Origin: Psococerastis gibbosa
Lineage: Eukaryota; Arthropoda; Insecta; Psocodea; Psocidae
Assembly: GCA_963971405.1 (NCBI GenBank)
Contig: OZ020486.1
Span: 32,201,419 to 32,265,418, forward strand
Direction of reading: 5' to 3'
DNA length: 64,000 bases
The notes beneath the pieces were generated by a model, which was not told the DNA's origin, did not search any database, and saw nothing but the letters and a program-made list of their open reading frames with translations. Every line of letters starts with the position of its first letter. Position 1 is the first letter of the stretch. Made by a program: the position numbers and the translations under genes. Shown one piece after another: positions 22,874 through 34,925 of this stretch.

Positions 22874-23182
22874 TTAGTAGCCTAGATAGGCTACTCTATG
22901 GCCTATTTGTATTTTCTTAGGTAATGCAATATGTTCTATCATGCCTCCCCCTAGCATATCCCTGGCTATGATCCATGGACCGACGGATCTTCCAATGCAA
23001 CCAGTCCAGTGCTGAACGGGATTGACCATGGTTCCAGCAGCGGCTGGAGAGGTAACTAGCGCCCACAATAGCATTACCACGCACACCGCTGGAATACAGA
23101 TGCCAATCAGCGCCCCATGTAACTGATAACTGCTTTTCTTTGCCCGCCGTCCCTCCTTTCTTCTTTCTCTTCTTTGGACAAC
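22874..23182 (-). other. Open frame with a basic and hydrophobic segment, doubtful exon
   Basis: On the minus strand 23182-22874 is open for 102 codons. The frame reads a basic stretch (QRRERRKEGRRAKK), then a hydrophobic run LIGICIPAVCVVMLLWALV ending SPAAAG, then a neutral stretch to the stop. That would suit one membrane-spanning exon. However, it opens immediately after a TGA with no convincing acceptor, no clear donor follows and no family is recognised. It could be chance. Confidence 0.2.
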
Positions 23183-23628
23183 TCATTGGAATCGACAGAT
23201 TCTTTTTGTGTAAATTGCTCAGAAATTCCATTTCCCCCGTGGGAATCCTTTTATAGCGATGCTGCTGCGCTTTATCATGGCTTTATCGACTATAGAACCG
23301 GTATGGCTCTTCAAGTAACAATACGAGCGGGGGGGGGGGGGTCCATTGGGTTATACATAAAACATAAACATGAGCATTTCAGAAATCCAGAATCCTTGAG
23401 AAATGAAACGAAAATCGCTTTATATCGTATGTTAGATGACGAGATAAGCCCGAATGGCTGCTCTACAACATATTTTCACACAAAAAAAAAGTACAACTGT
23501 AATCTCTAATTAGTATAATAATTAGAGACATAGCGTTACCTAGCCTACTGTACATTTCAGGTCATTTTTTTTCATTCGACGAAGTAAAAATATTTTTAAT
23601 TGCAGCGTTGCTATTGTAAAGGAGTAAA

Positions 23629-23906
23629 GCTGGCTCCAAACGGACTCGCGCCTAGCCAAATGGCGCGTCCTGTTCCATTTGGCGTTAGCGCCTTTTAGAG
23701 GGGTAATTTACGACTACGCTGAACAAGTCGCTCCAGATCTTTCAAATTGTACAGTGTGACGATATGGAAGAGGTACTTTTACACTGTACAATTTGAAGGA
23801 TTTGGAGCGACTAGTTCAGCGTAGCCGTGAATGACCCCTCTAAATGGAACAGGCCGCGCCATTTGGCTTGGCGCGAGTCCGTTTGGAGCCCTCGTGAATG
23901 GCCAGC
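23629..23906. repeat. Foldback repeat, CTCCAAACGGACTCGCG family
   Basis: The left arm GCTGGCTCCAAACGGACTCG continues to GCCAAATGGCGCG and CTCCAGATCTTTCAAATTGT. The right arm is its complement. The left arm has an extra GGCGTTAGCGCCTTTT and the right arm has an extra CCTCGTGAATG near the tip. The arms are about 130 bp around a small loop near 23765. Confidence 0.85.
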
Positions 23907-26900
23907 TTAAGTCTAGCCATATTATGCTCTGTTACAAAGGTTTGATTTAGAAAAAAATAGGCCAATTTATTGTAATAATCAGAACTATGTTCATTGATTG
24001 TTTAACTCATTAGCAATAAAATAAAATAAAGTTTATTCGAAGTCCCCCCCCCCCCCCCAAAGCTGTTACGCGTGCCCTGAGTGGCCTCGCAGCTATCGCA
24101 GCACAAACCATTTCTTGCGGGATTTCCATTGCGGCCCGGATTCTTGAGATATCTTAGGATAAGGCCATTCTTCTGCCTTGATAAACTGATAGACATTGAG
24201 CAGTAGCCACTCTTGTGTGATTTTGGCCTTGCGGTCAGGGGCAGAGTGTCTTCACACGAGGCTCAAAAATTGCCCCCTGGTACACTTTAGCATCCGTCTT
24301 TACCCCTATCTCGCAGAAATGAAGCTCAGGTAGCCCTTGCCACCAAACCATCACTGAAAAAGGATGGTGGCCACCCATAAACCTTTCGACATTTTTTTAT
24401 TTGCTTTACTTTTTTTTGGCTAAACTTTATTTTTATTTTTTTTCTGAGTTCTACTCTTTTATGGAAGATTGAGAATTTCCAGACCGAGTCCAAGCAATTT
24501 CATGGAGACCTGAATACATAAAATATATATAAAAATAAAACGTTGAAAAATCTTTGAATAAAATGTATTCTCACCCTTAAAAGAAAAATGCGTAGAAACT
24601 ATTCTCCTATTTTTCCCGGCTGGGGCTCTTACAAAGCCGTCCATTTCCTTTATAAAGCCAATTGTTTTCCATAACCTTAAAGGTGGGGCATGCTGAATTA
24701 GCCTTGTCAGGGGTGGTACGTGTTTGGCTGCAAGGTAAACCATTTTCAACTGCTTCTGACTTATATTGCGGCATTATATCGCTTTTCTGCAGTTGCCTTA
24801 TACGGTACCTACTCCATGTAAAATATATTTTTATAGCATGAGTTTAGATTTTAGGCTACTGGTGAATGGCGCTGTATGCTGGTGGGAGAAAATAACTCAA
24901 ATTAATTTAGGTAAGAAAGAATAATTCTTAACAAAAGCTAGAATGCGGAAAAGTAAAGATTTAGTCCGAAACGCAAGATTAGGACTCCAAGATAATTTCA
25001 ACTCCAACAAAATATTCGCACCATGAGTAATTTTCAGAAATCGACTGTGCCAGTCAATATCAATTAATTGAAATGTCTCACTCTTTCCTATTTTTCTTTG
25101 CGCGGTAAAAATTATATCTATAAGGGTATTTTATATAAACTTAATTAGTTTCTTAATACATGGATAAGCCATTGGTTATAGACATAACGAAATATTTCAA
25201 TGATTGTTTCTAGGGTAGCCTACTTAAGAATAGTGGCGCCTGTTATACTATAGCACTTCTAATAATTAAAAAGTTCATTGCATATAAATGCTAATTTAGG
25301 TGGCTGTTGTAAACATTGTAAATGATGTATAAGGGGAGGGGGTAGTTGACTGGTCATTGGCATGGCGTGGTGTATAATACAAGGGATAAATCAGGGAGCA
25401 AGTTATGTTGCGAGGGGCGATTCAATCTCTCGGCTATTATCCCGGTTAACCCCGCTAACCCCCCCCCCCCCCTCCCCATGCCAGGCCTATTCCCATCTCT
25501 ATGCATTTCATGTACCATTGCTGGGGTTTTAAGGTATGTAATGCCTCTAGTGAATGAATTTGAGTCTCACAATAGGATATATGATTATTATGTCTAATTC
25601 TTATGGAATACACATAATTTTTTCTACTCACAATAACAAAAAAATAGGGATGCATGATTACCAACGCAATAAAAAAACTTATCCAATCAAAAATTATCCT
25701 AAATAAACCACAATGAATGTAAATATTGACTTACGGGAATAAAAGAGGATTAAAAATTAAAATAAAAAATTGTTTGTCACCAGAGTTTAATAATTGCTGT
25801 TCCTTTTTACAACGGACTACGCTAGACGTAGGTTCTTTTGTGTCCAACATGACAAAACCATTGAATGTCGTCTGTTTTGGAGCGGGTTATTTTTAATACC
25901 GATTACTTAAATGGTTGAAATAATTCCCCGGGTATGTTATACTTTTCCGTTTGTGCTAGGTCGCGCGACAGTTGGGAAGTCGCATATTTACGAAAGCTCG
26001 CCGTTTCATTATAGACCATAAACGTGCAGGATGTTTAGCATCTTATTTTCTATCCCGCAGCATACTGTTCCTTCTAGAGCTCTGAATATACGGGTATTCT
26101 CCCTCTGCCATAGTCTTGTTCTACCAAGCAACATATATAACCCAGATCCAGTCCAAGAACAGAAGAATGAAGATAATTTGTTGGACAATTTTGAATATTA
26201 ACAAGAAAGAAAATTTGGCATGAGAAACCGCTCTTTCTGTAGGTACTCCTTGTGGTATACGGTATGGGCTTATTCCGGTACTGGCTAAATGAAGGAGTAT
26301 TGAAGGGCTCTTGAAAATTTCCCCGTTTGCAATAATGAATTGAGTACCTACCACTTTCCACTTTTACTTTACTGTAGGCCTACACACCCTTCTACCCTTC
26401 TTACAATTTTGTAGGGGTTACAAGCGAATTAAATTGATAGGTAAGTATTATACTATAGTTGTTACCCCTACTTTGTAATGTGGCTAAAGATGTTTAACCT
26501 CTAGCCAGATTGATTTTTAAGACAATAGTGATGGAGGTGCGAGATTATTATGTTCTGTTTTGTTTAATTTGTATTATTATGGTACCTACTTCAGTTATTA
26601 TAGGCATGTCATTGGTTAAAATCGGAATATCTCATTTTATATCGTTATTGTCAATAAAAAATCGTTAGGTAATAAGTAAATCGTTAAATACAAATTAAAT
26701 GACGATTGTAACTACTAACTATTTTAGCACAACAAAAATTTTAGTATTGTACCAAATAGTATGTCGTTGCTACATATGGTGGCAACTGCCGCAAGAAAAC
26801 AGGAAGATTTAGTTGAGTATACTGTTTATTAGACCGAAAAAAGGGAACTCCAAACTTTGTTGTGTAGGAACATAAATGTCGTTCTGAAGAAACACAAAAT

Positions 26901-27173
26901 AATGGATTGGTTCCTTTGCTCCATCGCCAGCCCCCTGCAGTAATGATCATAAATTTCTTAAACTCCATTTCTATTGCATTAACTTCCTTCCGTTCTTTGT
27001 CAATTAAATTAACTTTTCTGATTATCGCCTCACAAACAACTTAATCATTTTTATGTAGACAATTGTTATGGATCGTATCGTCTTGTTTATTGTTTTGTTG
27101 GTAAAATTATGCGATGAATTCATTATTGATAACTTAATAGAGTTTAAAGACGAATTTGGACTAGTTTTCTTTA
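23907..27173. other. No gene recognised
   Basis: About 3.3 kb of non-coding sequence. A C tract lies at 24045-24058 and another at about 25460-25473. The CCCGGGGAATTATTT repeat is inverted at about 25880-25935. None of the short ORFs shows a domain or splice-bounded structure. Confidence 0.4.
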
Positions 27174-27870
27174 TTGCTTTCCAATTTATACGCAGTGTTA
27201 GGAAAGTTTTGTGATGGTCGAAATTTTCGATTCGGAGATTTCAACGGATTTACACGTTTTCAGGTCCCAGGAACCCAAAAAAGTGGTTTTTACGAAATGT
27301 CTGTCTGTCTGTCTGTTCATCGATTTCCGGGCAAACTACTCGGTCGATTTTGATGAAATTTAGCTTAGTTTACCAAAATCATACCTCGGGACCATTTTAT
27401 TTTTATTTTGGGCTAACTCAATTTGGGGGGTTTTATTCTCAAAAAACTCCAAAAAACGTCTATAAAACTTATTTTTCAAAAACGGCTCCAACGATTTCTT
27501 TTAAATTCACATACAGTATATTGTAGTCATTATTAATGTTGACAAAATATGGGGGGTCGCTTGCCCCTTGATAGTTTGCTTCTGGGGGTAAAAAAAATAA
27601 AAATAACTAAATTTTAATGAAAAATGACTAAAAGTAAAAAATAATTTTTCTGCGAAACCTTTCTATCGATGATTTTATGTTTTAGGTGTTAAATTGAGTA
27701 ACGAAACCAAACAGGTTGCTTTCCCATTTTATGCAAAAAATGTTTTTTTTTAATGATAGAAAATTCACGCTCAAGTATATTGCGTGCCCTGCCATTATTG
27801 CTGTGTTGGTCTGACCTATCTAGAATTTATCTCACCTCCAGTGACGTCAGGTGGACAACCCCCCCCCCCC
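27174..27870 (+). repeat. TCTG-microsatellite repeat, 3'-truncated
   Basis: It follows the 14381-15258 copy from TTGCTTTCCAATTTATACG through a short (TCTG)4 run (about 27300-27315), the TTTTGGGCTAACTCAATTTG block and the GTGACGTCAGGTGGACA block. It then stops at a C tract. The last 100 bases of the repeat are missing. Confidence 0.75.
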
Positions 27871-27929
27871 TACTTTTATTTTACTATACCCAACGCCCAC
27901 TATTGGCGTCAAATAAATAAATAAATATT

Positions 27930-28305
27930 AAATTTTTCTATTCTATTACTAAGCCAACCTAGCGGAGTTAAAGTAAATTCGTGTCGGGGTGGTACTACCC
28001 GTGGTACAGGAGTTTTCAGGTTGCATCAACAGCCTCCTGTTTAACCTATCGACAGTCAGGGAAGACTGCCGGGACCGCCGGCTTTACATGCCCTCCGAAG
28101 CATGGTAGTCAGAAGATAAATAATTGTACCACTAGAAAATTATGGCATTCGGGTGGGACTCGAACCAGTCACCTTCTGGATGATAGTCCGAGTCGTTACC
28201 TCTACGCCATTCTGGAGTTATGTAGTATGTAGCAAGTGTGGGACTCGAACCAACAACCTTTCGGGTGAGAGTCGGAGTCTGTGCCACTACTCTACATGTC
28301 CCGTT
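27930..28305 (-). repeat. SINE with two tRNA-like heads (family S2)
   Basis: On the minus strand two separate B boxes GGTTCGAGTCC occur (complement of 28241-28251 and of 28156-28166). Each is preceded by a tRNA-like 5' half; the second has the A-box-like TGGCGTAGAGG. A shared body follows (CTTCGGAGGGCATGTAAAGC, then GCAACCTGAAAACTCCTGTA), ending with AACTCCGCTAGGTTGGCTTA and an A-rich tail with AAAT repeats. Copies with one head occur at 12851 and 1370. Polymerase III transcription is the known mechanism for such elements. Confidence 0.7.
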
Positions 28306-29331
28306 ACCACCATCTGTTGCCGCCGCGCCTGCCAGTATAGTGATGTTATGTCTTTGTTAGGGCTCTGGATTGATTGACACGTTAGAAGGTGGGCAGCATC
28401 CATGAGTCCGCTGAGGCAGAGTGAGCATTGGGCTGAAGCAGCCATTTTTAAACGTGTTTTGAAGTACGGTAACTTGTAACTTCCTGGCTCTGGATAACTA
28501 TATAGCGGGTACTATAGTATAATATATAGAACCATAATTATGCAAGAAAAATGTATGAAACTAATTTGGTTTTATTATAAATTTAAATCCCATTAAATAT
28601 CTACAGTAGTTATAATTACTTAAGTGTGTATTTTCTCTTCTTCCAGATGCCAGCATGCGAGCTCTTGCCTTTCCCGAACTCTGACTTAAATTTTGAAGTT
28701 TCATTTGGTTTTTCAATGTTTTTCACTGAAAGAAATAGAATGGTAAATAAAATATCTTGTTTAGATGCATGCACAACGTACGGTATAATAATGTTTTTGC
28801 TAGTCTGAAGGTGTTAGGGTTGATTGACGCTGGCTTGGCAGAAATTTTAGGGGTAGTCGGTAATTTAACTTATGTATAGGTCCTAAATTGTAGGCTAATA
28901 TTGCATTTTAATCCTAATGCCTATTAAATTGGTTTGATTACTATATCATTTCTCATATGAACATGAGTTCGCTTATATAGTACATGTATCTATTGGAAGT
29001 TAAATAGTACCAGGCATACAAAATTTGAAGAAAAGCCTAGATAATATGTTAAAATACTTATCACAAAATGTTATAGCCTATATGGCTGTTTAAGTGTTTG
29101 TATGTTAATTTGTTTTTGTCGGGGGATGGGGGGAACATACACACTATGGACTAATAGTATAGTAGTAGTATGAATTTGATTAAATTTGACACGTATAATA
29201 TTTTGGGGCAGTCAGCCCACTCTCTTTAAAGTTGGGGGTGCTTGATCCCCTGAGCATCGTAGGCTACAAGTTGGCGCCACCGATAGTGCCAGTTAATTCA
29301 GAATTATCTTGCCGATTTATTGTTTTTTGGG
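28306..29331. other. No gene recognised
   Basis: Non-coding. It lies downstream of the candidate gene on the minus strand. I searched for a phase-matched continuation exon and found nothing convincing. Confidence 0.4.
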
Positions 29332-29745
29332 TTACATAGTAATAATATTAGGCTTACCTTTTTGTTTTGGAAAGTTCCTCTTTTTTACAGATATTGCGTG
29401 TCTTTTCAATCCGGTTCGCTGCCAGTATGACGGATTTTTTAATGCAATCCAACAAAAATTGATGCTATTCAAAACAATATTTTCCAGTAAAAACCATTCC
29501 TCGTGAAGAACGTCGTAGGCTTCTTGTAATTGTTGCAATCGCTTTGTCTTTTCAGATTTGTGACGGAGAACCCTTTGGTAAGTCACGAAAACAATAAAAA
29601 ATAGAACTGCGGTTGTTATCAGGGCATATTGTTCTATTGAGCTATTCCTCGAAAATTTCATCGGATGCTCAAGTGGAATTTCAACAATTTCGTGGAAAGG
29701 GGGAGGCGTCTTTAAATCATTCCAAATATACTCATGTATTTGCAT
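29332..29745 (-). CDS. Candidate small single-pass membrane protein
   Basis: An ATG with two in-frame TAA codons just upstream opens 137 residues. Residues about 41-59 (YALITTAVLFFIVFVTYQR) are a good transmembrane helix. A positively charged, possibly helical stretch follows (RHKSEKTKRLQQLQEAYDVL), then a basic C-terminus. Two endings are possible. The frame can run to TAA at 29332, with AATAAA (complement of 29316-29321) about ten bases later. Alternatively, AAAAG|GTAAGC at 29358/29357 could be a splice donor after residue 129. I do not recognise the family. Confidence 0.45.
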   Translation of the reverse strand: MQIHEYIWNDLKTPPPFHEIVEIPLEHPMKFSRNSSIEQYALITTAVLFFIVFVTYQRVLRHKSEKTKRLQQLQEAYDVLHEEWFLLENIVLNSINFCWIALKNPSYWQRTGLKRHAISVKKRNFPKQKGKPNIITM

Positions 29746-30046
29746 TAATTATTATTTAAAAACGAAAATTAGCCTGCACATTAATAAATACTGATATAAA
29801 AATGTCAAAAAACATAAAAGTTAAATAATTTAACTTAAATTTCAAAAACACACTGAAAAGAAGGTGGTGAAGTTTATAATTTAAGTAGGCTAATGTAATG
29901 AGACAAAATTACCTAGTATAAAATTTGTATATCAGATGTGATTGGTATAGGAAGAGGAAGTGAACGATGAAATAAAAAATACATGGAGAGAGAACGGTTT
30001 AGCAAGGACATAATTTTCCACCAGGTAAGCCAAAGTCTATGGTACC
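29746..30046. other. No gene recognised
   Basis: Presumed 5' side of the candidate minus-strand gene. ATGGTACC at 30039-30046 is the left target duplication of the next element. Confidence 0.4.
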
Positions 30047-30215
30047 CAACGCCGTAGCCAGAATTTTTTTCGGAGGGGGGGAGGGTTCAGAAATTTCATT
30101 GGATATTACATAGTAGTTTTTATTTTTCCTCTCAAAATCCGATTCTATCTAGTGTCAAGCCATTTCATTTAGGGGGGGGGGGGTGTTTGAACCCCCCCCC
30201 CTGGCTGCGGGCTTG
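30047..30215. mobile_element. Short hAT-like MITE with G/C tracts, 8-bp TSD
   Basis: The ends CAACGCCGTAGCCAG and CTGGCTGCGGGCTTG are imperfect inverted repeats, followed inside by G-rich and C-rich runs. Perfect 8-bp direct repeats ATGGTACC flank it (30039-30046 and 30216-30223). It is non-coding. Confidence 0.85.
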
Positions 30216-30493
30216 ATGGTACCCATACCAGCGCACCAAACCAACTTTGTTAATAATTACTGGCATAGTACAATATAATAGATGGGCGAGGCCATTGGCG
30301 GCTCGTGGTTTCTGAAACCAGAGGTGTAGCAAATCAACTGGTCTACAATATCATAGCTGAAACTCAATAGACCTAAATATAAATATCCAACACAAACTAT
30401 TTAATTATTTTATAAATAGTCAATTCATCTCTAAATATAATCAATATTAATATTAAATTTTTCGTCAATAACACAGCTATAATTTAATAGCAT

Positions 30494-31700
30494 ATTCTGG
30501 CTCCAACTCAGTTTGGTTTTCGGAGAGGGAAATCCACCTCTGATGCTACTTCCAATTTGTATCAACTTCTGAGAGATGGGCATGAGGGAAAAAACATAAA
30601 TATTTTGTGACTTATTAAGCAAAGCCTATGATATAATACCCTCAATCATGATGTCCTGTTAGCTAAGCTCGAGCATTATGGCATTAGAGGCTTGCCTTTA
30701 GACTGGGTCAGATCATACCTCGTGGATCGGAAGCAGGCTGTAGATATTGGTGTTCGGTCTAACTGGAGGAACATAAATACGCGCATTCCTCAGGGAAGTG
30801 TCTTGGGACCCACCCTATTCATCACCTATATATATGACTACCCGAGAAATTCGGAATTGTCTAGAGGTAAACCCATTGTTGGTCTCTTCGCTGATGACAA
30901 CTACATACTTCTGAAAGTGATTGATGTTTTAGGAGCTGAGGACCTTGGGAAGGAAGTACTCCTTGTTGCAAGGAACTGGCTTTTTTCTAACAAACTTGTT
31001 CTCAACCTAGGAAAGACCTCCTTTACATTGTTTGCTGGTAGAAAGCCTGTTGAAAGGAGCCCATTATTAAGGGTGGATGAAGTACCCCTGACTGAGAGCG
31101 ATTCGGTTGGTTTTTTAGGGGTCGAGCTGGATAAGGACCTTAATTGGAAAAACCAAATTAACACATTATGCCATAAGCTTGGATCCACAAACTTCCTACT
31201 TAGAAATATTTAATTTTTTATGGATAATCGTTCGCTAAGGCTTGTATACTTTGGTCTTTTTGAAAGTCACATCCGATATGGTATTATCTGTTGGGGTAAC
31301 TCTACTGACTCCCTCCGGGTTTTTCGCTTGCAAAAGAGGGCTATTAGAACCATTGCGGGTATCAAAGACCAAAGAGTATCTTGCCGGCCCTTATTTAGGG
31401 AATTTGGTATACTAACTCTACCAGCTCTATATATCTTGGAGACATTAGTGCACTTGCGGAAAAACCCGCCCCCCAGATCAGGTGATACCCGTACCTATGG
31501 GACCAGAAATAGGGACTGCTTCCTCCGGGAGAGCAGTCGTCTTACGGCTACCCTTAGGTCTCCTAGGGAGATGGGGATCCGGTTGTTTGACAAACTACTA
31601 CTAGGACACTGGATGAGGTAAAGGTTTTTTCAGGGGCCGTCCGTCGGCTACTGTTGGAACAAGTTCCCTACTCGGTTAGGGAATTTTTGACGAACCCGAT
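30494..31700 (+). pseudogene. Dead LINE reverse-transcriptase fragment
   Basis: Reading several frames recovers an RT from the TQFGFRRGKST region to the end: an interrupted catalytic first motif with stops near 30610-30640, IPQGSVLGP at about 30785, FADD at about 30887, a SVGFLGVELDKDLNWKNQI block, then CWGNS and a basic C-terminus ending ...LLLGHWMR. It has a stop at about 31213 and frame changes. The endonuclease and 5' end are absent. It resembles Jockey/CR1-like RTs and is not the same family as the LINE at 1707-7265. Confidence 0.85.
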
Positions 31701-33644
31701 AATACGGTAATTGTGTTCTTTATTTATTTACTATAATTTTGTTTTAGACGACAGAAATTGATGACGACGCCCAGAAGCTAGCCCTAGCTAGCTTGAAAAT
31801 GACATGAATATAACTGATATAACTGATATAGCATGAAATTTGTTCAATTAAGTAACTGAGTACCGGTAGCGATTAGTAACTGGGGCATTGCCCAGATCTG
31901 TCCATTTCTTCGTAGGGTAAACAGTACAATGAAATAAGTCCATAAGAGAAAAGATCAATATATTCAAAGCGGAGTCATGTGTCTTAGAATTTTCTTCTCA
32001 ATATCGACGGGTGTCCCGGGGACAGCTGAAGTTTGGCTGTGGTGCCTCAGCACTGGCGTTTTTTCCTTTTGGTGATTTATGAAATGACTGGTTCCATTAT
32101 TCAATTATATCAATAGCCTAAGTTTCACATAGTAACATTAGGGACCATTATTTTTTAACCTTTTTTACCTGAAAATTTTGGGAGGGCTGCTGCCCCAGTG
32201 CTCGTATCTCACTGGGTGATACCATTTGTTTAAAGAATAATAAGTTCATGATAAATCAATTACGCAATTTCAACAGATCTATTTCTTCACAAATAACAAG
32301 TCCTCAAGCCGACGCGTAAAATATCCAATAATGTATTGAAATGTCGAACAAAAATTGCATAGCCTAAAATGGAAATGGAAAAAGATTTGAGCTTAATAAA
32401 TTAAGAGTGTGCATCACCACCTTCCGGCTGTAGAAAAACGCCGGTAGTGCATGCACCCCCCCACAGATGTCTTGTTAGTTCGCTGTTTTGCTCGTTCTTT
32501 GAGTCGCTATTGATAGGTATCCTGCAGTATTATTAATTTCTTTCAAAAATGTATTTTTGGTGTAAAATAGGAATACAAGACAATAGGCTACTTGACAATT
32601 TTTGAAAATTTATTTCAATGTACTAGCAGATTTATTTTTAGCCCCTTAAAATTATTATTTTTTATTAAAAAAAAAGTTATTTAGTAGGGGGGGAAAAAAT
32701 ATTTGTTTCCATCAATTTCAGTTTGATGGTTCAAAATCGGGTCACGTGGGATTGAACTGTGACGTCATTTTCGTGTTACGGATGCCTGTTGAAGTTTTTG
32801 CTCTTGTTATCCACAGCTAAAAATGTACCCACATTTATTTATTTATTTTTTAAAACAAATTGAATGCAAAAAAACACATTGTATTATTTTTATTATTAAC
32901 TTATATAAGCTACCTTATCGGGCATATTTTATATTTAATTGTTTCAACTGTCAAGTAGTCTATTTTATTGTATAGAACGCATACTTTTGCCGCATTCTTA
33001 GGCCTTCGTACGAAGTGCGGGGGGAGGGGCTGTCTTTATGTAACGTTGCCCCTTCGTTAGGCTTCCTCATAGTCTCCACTTTTAGTCCCACAAATAGGGG
33101 TAGACTTGCCAGTGCTAACCGCCAGCTACGTCACTATTATGAGCCTATTGTTCCATTTTTAGGATGAAATCCTATATCAGTCGTGTATATATACTGTATA
33201 TCCCCCGGTAACAAGGCACAGGCACCAACCAATGGTCAAGGTGCCTAACAACGCACTGGGGTAAGGAACTGTTGCTGGATCAACTACTCAATCAGTCCAG
33301 TCACAGGATGATTGCATCTACTACCCAGTCAGAGTCTCGGTGGGGAGAAATTATTTTCAGCAGCATGCACATTGCACAGGGACGCGGGAAACACCGGGCC
33401 TCCGCCGTCAGCGAAGTTGGATTGTTGCCTGACTTATAATTTAAACTTGAGGCATCACATTACATTGTTATGTCTGGGGAAATCTCAAATTCTGCTTAAA
33501 GGTATATAATAATATATGTTATAGCATTATAGGAGTATGCTATATAATACTGATATTATATAAACTAACTTAGCTTGAAAGTTTGAAAGTTTTGTGCCCT
33601 ATGGGCCCTCACCGTAGCCTGGGACTTTGCCAAAATCTACTACT
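31701..33644. other. No gene recognised
   Basis: About 1.9 kb of non-coding sequence with no recognised transposon ends. Confidence 0.4.
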
Positions 33645-33790
33645 ACTAGTTTGAAGAGGCAACCTCCTCGTTATAACCGACATTAGAGGATATAGAAAAA
33701 TCTGCAGTTGGTGGGATTAGAACCCACGATCTAAGCCTTGCCGGGGCATCGGGCCCTATTTTTTTCTAGATTCTCTAATTTCGGTTGCTT
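33645..33790 (-). repeat. SINE-like repeat with tRNA-like B box
   Basis: TTTGAAGAGGCAACCTCCTC with a following GACATTAGAGGATATAGAAA is repeated at about 36655. On the minus strand GGGTTCTAATCCC (near 33716-33728) looks like a B box. Confidence 0.5.
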
Positions 33791-33923
33791 AAAGTGGCGT
33801 TGCGAGGGAGGGGGACAATTAAAATACAGTGCGGTATAAACAGAAATCATCTGTATGCGCTTGACGAACTACAGTATATATTATATTAAAGCAGTGGTAT
33901 AGGAAATGCACCGTTTATGCTAC

Positions 33924-34101
33924 GGTGGCTATTCCACTTGTCAATATTCCGTCATTTGTGTTTCAATAATTGATGAGATTTTTGTTTTCAAGATACTATC
34001 GTGTAGATACTTAACTTATCTGTTAAAAATTAAGTTATAATATGGTAGAGACTTATTGTTGATGGATAAATGACGGAATATTGACAAGTGGAATAGCCGC
34101 C
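33924..34101. mobile_element. Foldback MITE, TTCCACTTGTC subfamily
   Basis: Arms GGTGGCTATTCCACTTGTCA and the right-hand complement GGCGGCTATTCCACTTGTCA enclose the ACTTAACTTATCTGTTA core. Sisters are at 11831 and 62695. Target repeats are no longer clear in this copy. Confidence 0.8.
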
Positions 34102-34509
34102 TGGCGCCTATGCATAGCGTATATATGTTGTACAATACATGTGAAAAATATGTAAGGCTACCAGAATATTTTTTTTTTTATATTCAATATACAGGTGTTG
34201 TTGTTGTAGTCACCTTTGGCAGGCACTGGGTAATATGGGTGTAGGTCAAATCAGACGTCATAGGCTGGGACAAAAATGCAAACACGGGAAGTGGGGTGCA
34301 GTAGGTCAAACAGTCGTGGCTGGCGGGGCGAGGTACGGCCTGCTCTAATGACAGCAATCTCTTTAATTAGCTCTTAGGGCAAACTCGGGGAAACCGGCCT
34401 ACTTTCAAACAAACTACTTTTCAAATTGCTTTTCCCACGGCAAGCCTTTAAAAATAGAAACGGAATTCTATAAGCAAAACTACATTTAGGTACTACAGTT
34501 GCACCAACA

Positions 34510-34690
34510 CAAGGCCGTGCCCAGGTTTTCATTTCGGGGGGGGGGGGGGGGGTCCAAAATTTTTTTAAAAGTAATTTACTAATGAATTAATGGATAAATT
34601 CTTCAAACCATACAGGTTTACATAAAAAAAATTATTTCGGGAGGGGGGGGGGTCCGGACCCCATGGACCACCCCCCTGGGCACGGCCATG
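34510..34690. mobile_element. Short hAT-like MITE with G/C tracts
   Basis: Terminal inverted repeats CAAGGCCGTGCCCAGG and (complement) CATGGCCGTGCCCAGG match at 15 of 16 positions, with long G runs just inside. Flanks CACCAACA (34502-34509) and CACCGACA (34691-34698) match at 7 of 8. The GGCCGTGCC core is shared with the ends of the intact hAT at 54964-58730. Confidence 0.8.
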
Positions 34691-34774
34691 CACCGACACC
34701 TACCGTATATGTATCATAATTGATGGAAAAGTAAAGAAAATGTGTTTCTATTATATATGGTTTTTTTTTTTAAT

Positions 34775-34925
34775 AAAGAGGTTAATCGCATATACAGTAT
34801 AATAAACAATTTAATGAATTTATCCGATTGACCTCTTCAGTCGCCTCTGTAAGTTAGCACCCGTGTTGAGTTACGACACGCTTCTGATCGCATGGTGTGT
34901 ACAAGCATGCTACCTGCCACCTATT
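34775..34925 (-). repeat. SINE-like repeat (family S1), antisense
   Basis: Same order of blocks as 17040-17206 (TTAATCGCATA, CCGATTGACCTCTTCAGTCG, TGTGTTGAGTTACGACACG, GATCGCATGGTGTGTA), ending at TACCTGCCACC. Confidence 0.65.

Noticed and set aside
30901..31188. Minus-strand ORF in the dead RT
   Set aside because: It is the antisense shadow of the recognisable RT reading frame.
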